Source of the DNA: a virus
IMG/VR virus record: IMGVR_UViG_3300047370_000100
Location: 1-20,411 of that record
Direction: 5' to 3' (one strand)
Length of the DNA stretch: 20,411 nucleotides
Part shown: piece by piece, positions 1-5,507 of the stretch
Position numbering within the stretch: position 1 is the first letter of the stretch
Layout of the letters: each line of letters begins with the position of its first letter
Made by a program: the position numbers and the translations under genes
The notes under the pieces: model-generated
Told to the model about the DNA's origin: nothing
Databases searched by the model: none
The model's input: the letters and a program-made list of their open reading frames with translations, nothing else

Positions 1-87
1 CAACTTGAACATATCGAAATCGCAGACATGTGTTGGGACATTATCGGTGTCCACTTCCCTGATATCATAGAAGCACTCAATGACTGA
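1..87 (+). CDS. 3' end of an unidentified gene (partial)
   Basis: The first 28 codons of the window are open in frame 1 and end at TGA 85-87, so this is the C-terminal tail of a gene that starts upstream. The visible tail is mixed acidic and hydrophobic (it contains CWDIIGVHF and ends EALND). No domain can be named from so little. The next gene starts at ATG 80 and overlaps this stop by 8 bases, which is the usual spacing in this genome and supports this being a real coding end. Confidence 0.6.
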   Translation, partial: QLEHIEIADMCWDIIGVHFPDIIEALND

Positions 88-742
88 GATTGTAATCCGT
101 AATAAAGAGTTTCTCAAAACTCTGGATGACACACTTGATAGATTTCTACCACACACCGACAAGATGATAGAACTTAGTTCGCATCTCGGCCCTGCTCCAA
201 TCGGAGAGGGTGAACAGTATTGTAAACCTGACCATCTGTGGGAAGTTATGGAACGAGACCACATTGGATTTCCTGAAGAGGGATATGGGTTTCAGGTGTC
301 GCATGGTGCATCTGTTCTTCCCGAAATATTTGAACCACTCAAACTATGGACAAAGAATGAACTGGTTCGTATCTTCGGTGCGAACAATAACTCTTTAACA
401 TCATACTATCCGCCCAAAGGGTTTGTCGGTTGGCACACAAACTGGAATGCCTTTGGATATCAACTCATTCTCACATGGAGTGAGGGTGGTGATGGATACT
501 TTACTTATTATGATAAGAAGAATGATGAGTTTGTCAAACACGAAGATGTCAAAGGATGGCAGGCTCGGTGGTATCGATTTGGTCGCTGGGACGAAGAAGA
601 ACACCACTGTTGGCACGCTGCATGGACTGAATGTCCCCGTTTCACTCTTGCGTTTAAGTTTCCTTATGGAAACCTCACAGAGAAACACGACCAAGCATAT
701 GACGCAATCCAAGACTTAATATATGATATAGAAAATGGTTGA
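80..742 (+). CDS. Putative 2OG/Fe(II) oxygenase-fold protein with HxN in place of HxD
   Basis: This is a 220-residue cytoplasmic protein with no signal peptide. The middle has the look of a double-stranded beta-helix oxygenase: SYYPPKGFVGWHTNWN around residues 108-123, then H179 in CWHAAW and R187 in PRFTLAFKF. The spacing H119-x-N121, H179, R187 is that of 2-oxoglutarate/Fe(II) oxygenases, where the usual motif is HxD, then a distal His and an Arg that binds 2OG. Here Asn121 replaces the metal-binding Asp, so the iron site may be weakened or reworked. Such oxygenases are common in T4-like marine phages and their substrates are mostly unknown. The start at ATG 80 overlaps the upstream gene by 8 bases, and the TGA stop lies inside the -35 box of the next promoter. 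The fold call is inference from motif spacing. Confidence 0.55.
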   Translation: MTEIVIRNKEFLKTLDDTLDRFLPHTDKMIELSSHLGPAPIGEGEQYCKPDHLWEVMERDHIGFPEEGYGFQVSHGASVLPEIFEPLKLWTKNELVRIFGANNNSLTSYYPPKGFVGWHTNWNAFGYQLILTWSEGGDGYFTYYDKKNDEFVKHEDVKGWQARWYRFGRWDEEEHHCWHAAWTECPRFTLAFKFPYGNLTEKHDQAYDAIQDLIYDIENG

Positions 743-767
743 CAAACCTGTCTGGTTTTGATATAAT
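739..767 (+). promoter_or_regulatory. Consensus sigma70 promoter
   Basis: TTGACA at 739-744 and TATAAT at 762-767 are separated by exactly 17 bases, a perfect match to the bacterial housekeeping promoter. The stop codon of the upstream gene (740-742) lies inside the -35 box. The -10 box abuts ATG 768, and the expected transcription start, 7 bases past the -10, falls on A774, the first base of a second in-frame ATG. Being a host-type promoter, it is probably used early in infection. Confidence 0.85.
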
Positions 768-1370
768 ATGAAAATGAAAAATGAAACTATTACAAGGATT
801 GCCCTAGTAGGTCTACTAGCGTTTTCTGTATTCAGTGTTATAAACATTGCAGTTAATATATTTTTAACTGAGAAAGAAGTTTTGGTTCAACATGTTATGA
901 GTGAACCTAAAACTCTAATCATTGAAGAACTGCCTCACACACAAGATGATTTGGAATGTCTTGCACTTAATCTTTATCATGAAGCTCGAAACGAATTAGA
1001 TGCGGGACTATATGCAGTTGCGGATGTAACACAAAATCGTGTTGCAGACCCTAGATGGCCTAATACAATATGTGATGTTGTGTATGAGGCACAAATGTAT
1101 ACTGGGGTCAGTGGTAAAGAGTTTCCTAAACGTAATCAGTGTCAATTCTCTTGGTATTGTGATGGTCGTGATGACGAACCCCGTCAAGGTAGGTCATGGG
1201 AAAAATCCAAATACATTGCAAGAATGTTCTTGACACACGATGAGTTTCGTGGTATAACAGAAGGTGCGACACACTATCATGCAACCTATGTGAGTCCTCG
1301 TTGGGCAACTGCAAAGGGTATGCATATGGTGGGTCAGATTGGTGAACATATATTTTATAGGTGGAAGTAA
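768..1370 (+). CDS. SleB-like cell wall hydrolase with an N-terminal membrane anchor (likely endolysin)
   Basis: This 200-residue protein has a hydrophobic segment at about residues 9-33, which is either a signal anchor or a signal-arrest-release type segment, and a Hydrolase_2/SleB-type domain at about 60-200. Family landmarks are visible: LNLYHEARNE (68-76) with the likely catalytic Glu72, NRV (90-92), CQFSWYCDG (125-133), ATHYHATYVSPRWA (167-180) and IGEHIFYR (191-198). SleB-type enzymes cleave the glycan strands of peptidoglycan, so a role in host lysis is likely. There is no Shine-Dalgarno before ATG 768, and the promoter at 739-767 would start RNA near 774, so Met3 at ATG 774 could be used on a leaderless transcript. 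TAA 1368-1370 touches the next start. The family call is firm; the lysis role is inferred. Confidence 0.85.
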   Translation: MKMKNETITRIALVGLLAFSVFSVINIAVNIFLTEKEVLVQHVMSEPKTLIIEELPHTQDDLECLALNLYHEARNELDAGLYAVADVTQNRVADPRWPNTICDVVYEAQMYTGVSGKEFPKRNQCQFSWYCDGRDDEPRQGRSWEKSKYIARMFLTHDEFRGITEGATHYHATYVSPRWATAKGMHMVGQIGEHIFYRWK

Positions 1371-1657
1371 TGATGATTCAATACAAATACGATGAAGACA
1401 TGTATCTTGACGAGTTGACTGCATATGTCGATGCAACATATGGCGAACACTACTCACAGAACAAATATCAAGCAACCGAATTTATTATTGACGGTGGTCA
1501 TGGTGACGGTTTCTGTATCGGTAATATTCTAAAGTATGCACAACGATATGGTAACAAAGATGGTTACAATCGTAAAGACCTGTTGAAAGTGTTGCACTAT
1601 GCACTCATTCAACTTCACGTTCATGATGCTTATGGGAGAGACGACAATGAATCGTAA
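1370..1657 (+). CDS. DUF3310 family protein
   Basis: A 95-residue protein. The block from HYSQNKYQATEF through GNILKYAQRYG to DLLKVLHYALIQL follows the DUF3310 pattern seen in many phages: HY at the front, a GN-x-hKY-x-x-R helix, then a DL-x-K-hhhYL-like helix. The role of DUF3310 proteins is not established; some are annotated as nucleotide-metabolism-like, which I do not adopt. ATG 1370 and ATG 1373 are both possible starts; a GTG at 1361 would overlap the SleB gene further and seems less likely. The following gene begins at 1647, inside the last codons of this one, so the two are probably translationally coupled and transcribed from the 739-767 promoter. Confidence 0.75.
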   Translation: MMIQYKYDEDMYLDELTAYVDATYGEHYSQNKYQATEFIIDGGHGDGFCIGNILKYAQRYGNKDGYNRKDLLKVLHYALIQLHVHDAYGRDDNES

Positions 1658-1877
1658 ATTAAAACGCACAACAGATGTTGCAATTAAGGGCGTCAAGTAT
1701 ATTGACGCAGAAATGAATATGTGGGCAGACAAGTATTCTGGTGGTGGTGCAATACCTAAATCGGTTAAAAGAAGAGTCGCTCGTCTGGTTGAGGCTCGAA
1801 AAGTTGCTGTTGAAAAAGAAAACACTACACCCGAACCTTTGAATGAAATCGAACAAAAAATTCAAGAAATGGCTTGA
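1647..1877 (+). CDS. Small basic helical protein, unknown function
   Basis: A 76-residue protein that I do not recognise. The N-terminal half is rich in Lys and Arg (MNRKLKRTTDVAIKG), followed by a Gly-rich turn (YSGGGAIP) and a long predicted helix (SVKRRVARLVEARKVAVEKE) with an acidic end. ATG 1647 follows a purine-rich GGGAGAG at about 1634-1640 and overlaps the end of the DUF3310 gene by 11 bases. It is the last gene of the small operon led by the SleB gene. Its TGA stop at 1875-1877 lies within the -35 box of the next promoter. The composition would fit nucleic-acid binding, but nothing specific supports that. Confidence 0.65.
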   Translation: MNRKLKRTTDVAIKGVKYIDAEMNMWADKYSGGGAIPKSVKRRVARLVEARKVAVEKENTTPEPLNEIEQKIQEMA

Positions 1878-1902
1878 CAATTTCTTTTTGTTATGATATT
1901 AT
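1874..1902 (+). promoter_or_regulatory. Sigma70 promoter
   Basis: TTGACA at 1874-1879 and TATTAT at 1897-1902 are 17 bases apart. As at 739 and 11373, the upstream gene's stop codon TGA lies inside the -35 box. The start of transcription is expected near 1908-1910, about 118 bases upstream of the first gene, leaving room for the structured leader described next. Confidence 0.75.
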
Positions 1903-1907
1903 AAGTT

Positions 1908-1980
1908 ATCATCGGAATTAAGGATGGTTGGCTACAGTAAAGTTCCTCGATTGAGGTGTAGGGTGCGTGTTTCCAATGAT
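1908..1980 (+). promoter_or_regulatory. Structured 5' leader RNA, candidate cis-regulatory element
   Basis: The leader can fold into a closed structure that begins at the predicted transcription start. CATCGGAA (1910-1917) pairs with TTCCAATG (1971-1978) with one mismatch. Inside it CTACA (1932-1936) pairs with TGTAG (1957-1961), and CCTC (1945-1948) pairs with GAGG (1953-1956) around the loop GATT, leaving the bulge GTAAAGTT (1937-1944). TTTCC at 1970-1974 could instead pair with GGAAA at 2018-2022, at the ribosome binding site of the next gene. That would make two exclusive folds, as in a translational switch. I do not recognise a named riboswitch class here. The pairing is seen in the sequence; regulation is inference. 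Confidence 0.45.
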
Positions 1981-2026
1981 ATTTTATAATGTTGTTTTGA
2001 ATATGAAATTCACGAAAGGAAAAGTT

Positions 2027-2305
2027 ATGAATTTTGTTACTGGTAATTTTGATATTGTAGGAACACATCTACAAGGAACAATCAACACATCATACAATCG
2101 TTTGGTTGATGTGTTTGGTAAACCCACAGAGTTTGCATCTGATGATGGTAAAGTCCAAGCAGAATGGGCAATCAAGTTCAATGATGGAACTCTCGCCACA
2201 GTCTATGACTGGAAAGAAGATAAGTCAATGTATGAGGTTCGTGAATGGCACATTGGTGGTTATTCAGATGCCGCTGTTATGAATGTTGTGGATGAAGTGA
2301 TATGA
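2027..2305 (+). CDS. Small conserved-looking phage protein, unknown function
   Basis: A 92-residue protein. It looks like a compact single domain: NRLVDVFGKPTEF (a short helix), then AEWAIKFNDGTLATVYDWKE (alternating strands) and YEVREWHIGGYSDAA. The alternation of strands and aromatic residues suggests a small beta-rich fold; I cannot name a family. The start at ATG 2027 is preferred because AAGGA at 2016-2020 lies six bases upstream. An in-frame start upstream at 1967 would lie inside the structured leader and lacks such a site. The gene is first in a three-gene unit from the 1874 promoter, and its expression may depend on the leader. Its stop overlaps the next start as ATGA. Confidence 0.7.
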   Translation: MNFVTGNFDIVGTHLQGTINTSYNRLVDVFGKPTEFASDDGKVQAEWAIKFNDGTLATVYDWKEDKSMYEVREWHIGGYSDAAVMNVVDEVI

Positions 2306-2508
2306 AGTTTCTTCTGATTGTCGCTTCAATGAATATGGAAATATTGTATCCGTCAGAAGAGATGTGTGATTTGGCGGCAATAAAGTTCCGTGAACTCTAC
2401 AAGGAGGCAATCTGTGTTCCTGCTGGGATACAAGAAGAAGACCAGATGGTCAAGATGTTTAGATTGATGAAGGAGTTTGTTGAAAATGTCGAACCAAAGA
2501 GCCGCTAA
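2302..2508 (+). CDS. Small hypothetical protein
   Basis: A 68-residue protein with a short hydrophobic start (MKFLLIVASMNMEILYPS), too weak for a clear signal peptide. It continues as an amphipathic helical stretch with two Cys (SEEMCDLAAIKFRELYKEAICVP) and an acidic end. The pattern of a short strand followed by a helix with Cys resembles many small T4-like phage proteins annotated only as hypothetical. It overlaps the previous stop by 4 bases (ATGA at 2302-2305), so it is probably translationally coupled. No function is proposed. Confidence 0.6.
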   Translation: MKFLLIVASMNMEILYPSEEMCDLAAIKFRELYKEAICVPAGIQEEDQMVKMFRLMKEFVENVEPKSR

Positions 2509-2692
2509 AAAATCCAAACCTATGGGTGACGGAAACCTGATGAAGACTATGTTGTTCTTCAAGGCATGTAAAGAAGTTCTTGAAGAGTATGGTCATGATG
2601 ATGCTGCATTCTACTTTGAACAGTTAGAAACGCACATGCGAGATGGTGGCACTCTTGACCAGAACAAAGCGGGAAATATTCTTGGAGTATAA
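2486..2692 (+). CDS. Small hypothetical protein, basic N-terminus
   Basis: A 68-residue protein starting MSNQRAAKKSKPMGDG, followed by a helix (LMKTMLFFKACKEVLEEYG) and a second one (DDAAFYFEQLETHMRDGG). I chose ATG 2486 because AAGGAG at 2470-2475 lies ten bases upstream; an earlier TTG at 2477 gives three more residues and is less likely. It overlaps the preceding gene by 23 bases in another frame. Its stop codon (2690-2692) lies within the late promoter TATAAATA that precedes the tmRNA gene. I do not recognise a family. Confidence 0.6.
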   Translation: MSNQRAAKKSKPMGDGNLMKTMLFFKACKEVLEEYGHDDAAFYFEQLETHMRDGGTLDQNKAGNILGV

Positions 2693-2695
2693 ATA
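2688..2695 (+). promoter_or_regulatory. T4-type late promoter
   Basis: TATAAATA matches exactly the late promoter element read by T4-like phages through the gp55-type sigma factor. The start of transcription would fall near 2700-2702, about 30 bases before the tmRNA acceptor piece. The element overlaps the stop codon of the upstream gene. It would place the tmRNA, pseudoazurin, tRNA and oxygenase genes in one late unit ending at the terminator at 5456-5486. Confidence 0.75.
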
Positions 2696-2730
2696 ATGGT
2701 GTTAATTCATAGATTTTTATCGTATTCGTT

Positions 2731-2993
2731 GAAGCAAACTGAAAGATAGACTGGACGGGGGTGCGATACCCCCCGCCTCCACCAAACCCCCTCTGAGGGG
2801 GCGAAATAGGTTCGACAGGTATCAAGTAGGAATGTGGAGAATAGGTGCGGAAGCCACCTGTGAGTCGGACGGGCAATCCCATCCGCAAGAGCGCAACAAA
2901 CTCGTAAGTGCAAACGATAATTACGCACATGAGGATTACGCCCTCGCGGCATAATCTTCGGGGTCAGGGGACGCCTAGCAACAGAAGTCCCCA
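2731..2993 (+). ncRNA. ssrA: Circularly permuted (two-piece) tmRNA
   Basis: The 3' tRNA-like half comes first. It has a T arm with stem GGGGG 2757-2761 / CCCCC 2769-2773 and loop TGCGATA, then acceptor strand CGCCTCC 2774-2780, A2781 and an encoded CCA 2782-2784. After only 12 bases comes the 5' half, starting GGGGGCG at 2797-2803. It pairs with CGCCTCC over all seven positions, including a G-U third pair, the alanyl-tRNA synthetase identity element. GGTTCGACAGG then matches the tmRNA D-loop region. CAG-TATC-AGT (2816-2827) pairs with ACT-GATA-CTG (2738-2753), joining the pieces as helix P2. The tag frame lies at 2910-2954, and the coding piece ends with hairpin GGGGAC 2967-2972 / GTCCCC 2987-2992 enclosing CCTAGCAACAGAA, typical of alphaproteobacterial permuted tmRNA. 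It acts in ribosome rescue. The 5' end of the acceptor piece is approximate. Confidence 0.93.
2910..2954 (+). other. tmRNA tag-peptide reading frame
   Basis: Reading from the resume codon GCA 2910-2912 gives ANDNYAHEDYALAA and then TAA 2952-2954. The start AND, the acidic middle and the end ALAA are the standard layout of tmRNA proteolysis tags; the ALAA end is what ClpXP-type proteases recognise. At 14 residues it is longer than the E. coli tag (AANDENYALAA), as is common in Alphaproteobacteria. The tag is what establishes this RNA as tmRNA rather than a tRNA remnant. Confidence 0.92.
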
Positions 2994-3013
2994 CTTTTAT
3001 ATTAGGAGATATC

Positions 3014-3451
3014 ATGATTAGATTTATTACATTATTTGTGGCGTTAGTATTCACTACGCCAGCATATGCAGAAGAAACAATTGTTGAAATGTTGAATAAA
3101 CGAGACGATGGCGCTCGTATGGTATATTCAGAAGATGTTACATACATCAATGCAGGCGACACAATCAAATGGTTGCCGACTGATAAAGGTCATAATGTTG
3201 AGTTTATTGCAGGGCCAGAAGGTTATGAATTACCCAAACGTTCTAAGTTCAACAAAGAAGTCTCATTGACATTCGATGTGCCGGGCGTATATTTGTATCA
3301 ATGCACACCTCATAAGGGTATGGGTATGATTGCACTTGTTGTTGTTGGTAATGATACATCGAATTTGGCACAAGTTGCGGCGACTAAAGTATTTGGTGGT
3401 AGTAAGAAGAAGTTACAAACTCTTGCTGCTGGAGTATCTTTAGGTAAATAA
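3014..3451 (+). CDS. Pseudoazurin-like type I copper protein with signal peptide
   Basis: A 145-residue secreted cupredoxin. Residues 1-19 form a signal peptide with a clear AYA cleavage site, so the protein should act in the periplasm. The copper ligands fit pseudoazurin: His60 (KGHNVEF), Cys97 and His100 in YQCTPHKGMGM, and Met105, eight residues after the Cys as in pseudoazurins. Pseudoazurins shuttle electrons, for example to nitrite reductase or other periplasmic acceptors. AGGAG at 3004-3008 is correctly spaced for ATG 3014. The gene follows the tmRNA by 20 bases and must be co-transcribed with it. An extra tail of about 30 residues rich in Lys and Ala follows the last strand. The family call is strong; its use to the phage, perhaps keeping electron flow going during infection, is inference. 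Confidence 0.88.
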   Translation: MIRFITLFVALVFTTPAYAEETIVEMLNKRDDGARMVYSEDVTYINAGDTIKWLPTDKGHNVEFIAGPEGYELPKRSKFNKEVSLTFDVPGVYLYQCTPHKGMGMIALVVVGNDTSNLAQVAATKVFGGSKKKLQTLAAGVSLGK

Positions 3452-3452
3452 A

Positions 3453-3548
3453 ATGGATAAGTTTGGATTTATTATTGATAAAGTAAGCGTTAAAGTTATT
3501 TTACTATTACTTGCCTATGTTGGTATTTTATTTTGGAGTGTAAAATGA
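3453..3548 (+). CDS. 31-residue single-pass membrane peptide
   Basis: A short frame from ATG 3453 to TGA 3546-3548 encodes 31 residues: a charged start (MDKFGFIIDKVSVK) and then a hydrophobic helix (VILLLLAYVGILFW). It starts one base after the pseudoazurin stop and overlaps the next start as ATGA, which is the genuine junction pattern of this genome. It would be a one-pass inner-membrane peptide. Function unknown; sitting between an electron-transfer protein and another membrane protein, it could be part of an envelope function. Confidence 0.5.
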   Translation: MDKFGFIIDKVSVKVILLLLAYVGILFWSVK

Positions 3549-3862
3549 GAAAATTTATTTATGATAGTTGGAATACAATCTTCGACCACAATATGAGCCC
3601 CTTGAAAAATATTCCTGATGTCCATGTAAGACATATGGTTTTACAAGTGCTCGCTTATATGTGGGTTATTGCATTTAGTGTTGCAATCGGTAGTTGGTCT
3701 GGATTTCTTTGGTCGATGTTGGGTCACATTGCACTGCTTACCGCAATCACAGTAACAGTAGCAACATATAAGGTTGCAGAAATAAGACCAAATACGTTTT
3801 TGGAATGGGGTTACAATCCTTCACCAAATCCAGGCAGAAGAGTTGATGGAGAACACGAATAA
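3545..3862 (+). CDS. Small two-pass membrane protein, unknown function
   Basis: A 105-residue protein. The N-terminal 28 residues are soluble (MRKFIYDSWNTIFDHNMSP), followed by two hydrophobic helices at roughly 30-52 and 54-74 and a polar tail with a PNPGRR turn. The start at ATG 3545 overlaps the stop of the 31-residue peptide by 3 bases, with GGAG at 3535-3538 as the ribosome binding site; a TTG at 3533 gives four more residues. It ends seven bases before tRNA-Pro. I do not recognise a family. Two short transmembrane helices and a basic end are compatible with a holin-like or membrane-anchor role, but nothing specific points to either. Confidence 0.65.
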   Translation: MRKFIYDSWNTIFDHNMSPLKNIPDVHVRHMVLQVLAYMWVIAFSVAIGSWSGFLWSMLGHIALLTAITVTVATYKVAEIRPNTFLEWGYNPSPNPGRRVDGEHE

Positions 3863-3868
3863 TCCTAA

Positions 3869-3945
3869 CGGGGTTTAGCACAGTCTGGTAGTGCGCTCGC
3901 TTTGGGAGCGAGAGGTCGGAAGTTCGAATCTTCCAACCCCGACCA
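3869..3945 (+). tRNA. tRNA-Pro (anticodon UGG), CCA encoded
   Basis: A full cloverleaf is present. The acceptor stem is CGGGGTT 3869-3875 / AACCCCG 3935-3941, followed by A3942 and an encoded CCA at 3943-3945. The anticodon stem CTCGC 3896-3900 / GCGAG 3908-3912 carries the loop TTTGGGA with anticodon TGG at 3903-3905, and the T arm has the loop TTCGAAT. The anticodon UGG reads proline codons CCA and CCG and, by wobble, others. The C1-G72 first pair is typical of bacterial tRNA-Pro. It sits inside the late operon after the tmRNA. Confidence 0.95.
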
Positions 3946-3966
3946 ACAAATAGGATATATAGTTGT

Positions 3967-4995
3967 ATGAAAGTAAGAACTCTAAAAAACAACGCAGTCG
4001 AAGCTTATGACTTTGATATCTACTCTGACGAGAATATCGCAGACTTGGGTAGACTTGTCGCGAATGAGTCTGTCGTTCTGGTAGACCAGAAACTAGACCA
4101 GAAGAGAACCTATGATGTTCAGATGCAGTGGGGTAGTCCCGCACACTCAATCGTTCACCTTGCCACATCGGTAGGGACAATGAAGGGTGTTCATTGGAAT
4201 AGTCTTCGACTGAATATTCTTAACGGTTCATCAGAGATTGAACCAGACTATCGCAACACCATGTCGGTTGTTACCTATCAGAGAAATAAGAAAGGTAGAC
4301 CGAAGGGTGTTTTTGCGAATGGCATATTGGGTTGGCACAGTGACCAAGTTGCCCTCAATGATGGAGACCGTATCATTGGTTTGGTTTCGGTTGAACATAC
4401 CGAAGGGTCACAGACTGCATTTCTTTGCACCAAAGAAGCATATAACAAACTGAATCACGAAGACAGAACGATGGTTGATGAACTCCAGAGTGTGTATCGT
4501 TGGAACAGAGAAAACTTTACGGGTAATCTGATTGACGAACAGAAACAGATGGTCAGATATAATCAAGTCCCTGTCGATGGTATGATGTGTAAACTACAAC
4601 AGTCAACACCGTCTGGTGTGAAGGGTATTCACTTCCCTGGCACTCTCTTCCATAAGTTCGATGGTATGACCGAAGAAGAAAGTCTGAAGTTCAAGGAATA
4701 TCTCTGGGAGAAAATCAATCGGCCTGAATACATCTACACTCACGACTGGAAGGACGGTCAGGTTGTCTACATGGAACAGAACATCACTCTACACGCCCGT
4801 CCAACCGATATCATAGATGGTAATATGCGTAAGTTGTGGCGTAATATTTCATATATGGACAAACTATATTCAGGCGAGGGCCACAAAGATGAGTATACGG
4901 TGGACGGTAAAGTAATGGACGGTTCTGAATTCTTAACTTTGGTTGATGATATTCGAAGAGAAGAGTATGAGTCTGGAAGAAAAATTGCTGTCTAA
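3967..4995 (+). CDS. TauD/TfdA-family 2OG-dependent dioxygenase
   Basis: A 342-residue cytoplasmic enzyme. It carries the TauD-type iron site: His124-x-Asp126 in [10 protein letters not shown], a Thr150 region ([10 protein letters not shown]) and the distal His276 in [11 protein letters not shown], followed by R288 and R292 at the spacing of the 2OG-carboxylate and substrate arginines of TauD. Enzymes of this family use 2-oxoglutarate and O2 to hydroxylate small molecules; TauD releases sulfite from taurine. The substrate cannot be read from the sequence. The length is somewhat above the usual 280-300, through an added C-terminal part. The ribosome binding site is weak (AGGA at 3952-3955). 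It ends overlapping the next gene, and follows tRNA-Pro by 21 bases in the late operon. Family call strong, substrate unknown. Confidence 0.85.
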   Translation: MKVRTLKNNAVEAYDFDIYSDENIADLGRLVANESVVLVDQKLDQKRTYDVQMQWGSPAHSIVHLATSVGTMKGVHWNSLRLNILNGSSEIEPDYRNTMSVVTYQRNKKGRPKGVFANGILGWHSDQVALNDGDRIIGLVSVEHTEGSQTAFLCTKEAYNKLNHEDRTMVDELQSVYRWNRENFTGNLIDEQKQMVRYNQVPVDGMMCKLQQSTPSGVKGIHFPGTLFHKFDGMTEEESLKFKEYLWEKINRPEYIYTHDWKDGQVVYMEQNITLHARPTDIIDGNMRKLWRNISYMDKLYSGEGHKDEYTVDGKVMDGSEFLTLVDDIRREEYESGRKIAV

Positions 4996-5428
4996 CATCG
5001 ATACTCTTCTAACAGACTATCGTGTAGTAAAAGACAAATCAAAGAGAATACCAAATAAAGAACAGAACTCGTTTGGTAAGGGATGGGATACTGTCATACT
5101 AAAATACGGTAGACCTTCTAAAATCAGTTATCTGATACCAAATACTTTTGAACTATTATTAGATGAGAGAATACGAGCCGCGCACTTTATAACTCTCTAT
5201 CCTAAATCGTTTGTTCCCGCCAACACAAAAATCAAATACTATGATGATGCAGTGGTTCATCATATACCTTTGATTATTCCAGAAGGTGAAACTGGAATGA
5301 TATTTTCAGATAATTATGAACTCAAGAAGTGGAAGATGGGTGAAACACTCACCTATGATGGAAGTAGAACATATGCGGGGTATAACTTTACTGACGAGGA
5401 ACGAGTTATACTTCATATAGTTCAATAG
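4967..5428 (+). CDS. Aspartyl/asparaginyl beta-hydroxylase-like protein lacking the distal iron ligand
   Basis: A 153-residue protein. The region from HFITLYPKSF (73-82) through VVHHIPLIIPEGETG (97-110), YELKKWKMGETLTYDGS (117-133) and YNFTDEERVILHI (139-151) matches the order of the Asp/Asn beta-hydroxylase domain: His plus PL-x-IP, then W-x-x-Ge, then D-S, then N-x-t-dE-R-hhL. The first metal-site His is kept (H98 or H99). The position expected for the second His, just after D-S, reads RTYAGYN, so the iron site looks incomplete and the protein may not be an active oxygenase. I prefer ATG 4967, which overlaps the TauD-like gene by 29 bases; ATG 4946 is possible. It is the last gene before the terminator. 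The fold assignment is inferred. Confidence 0.6.
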   Translation: MSLEEKLLSNIDTLLTDYRVVKDKSKRIPNKEQNSFGKGWDTVILKYGRPSKISYLIPNTFELLLDERIRAAHFITLYPKSFVPANTKIKYYDDAVVHHIPLIIPEGETGMIFSDNYELKKWKMGETLTYDGSRTYAGYNFTDEERVILHIVQ

Positions 5429-5455
5429 ATACGGTTGGTCGCGAAATAGACCCGC

Positions 5456-5486
5456 GAGACGCCCACGGTTAGCGTCTCATTTTTTT
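5456..5486 (+). terminator. Rho-independent terminator
   Basis: GAGACGC (5456-5462) pairs with GCGTCTC (5472-5478) around a 9-base loop and is followed by seven T (5480-5486). It lies 28 bases after the last gene of the tmRNA-to-oxygenase operon and just before the next late promoter, so it separates the two late units. Confidence 0.9.
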
Positions 5487-5507
5487 GTCCATTAAGACCT
5501 CTTTGCG

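Noticed and set aside
1228-1260. TTGACA inside the SleB-like gene as a promoter
   Set aside because: No acceptable -10 box at 16-18 bases and no gene start downstream; the string encodes Leu-Thr-His.
2302-2360. Signal peptide at the start of the 68-residue protein
   Set aside because: The hydrophobic stretch is too short (FLLIVA) and is followed by Met, Asn and Glu with no cleavage site.
2559-3168. Long minus-strand open frames of 123 and 153 codons across the tmRNA region
   Set aside because: They run antisense through the tmRNA and through the starts of real genes, lack ribosome binding sites and have no recognisable protein features. The RNA structure explains the region.
4149-4180. Glutamine-riboswitch-like string (CGTTCACC followed by GGTAGGGA)
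   Set aside because: It lies inside the conserved TauD-like coding sequence, lacks the ACGGAAG core and is not in a leader position.
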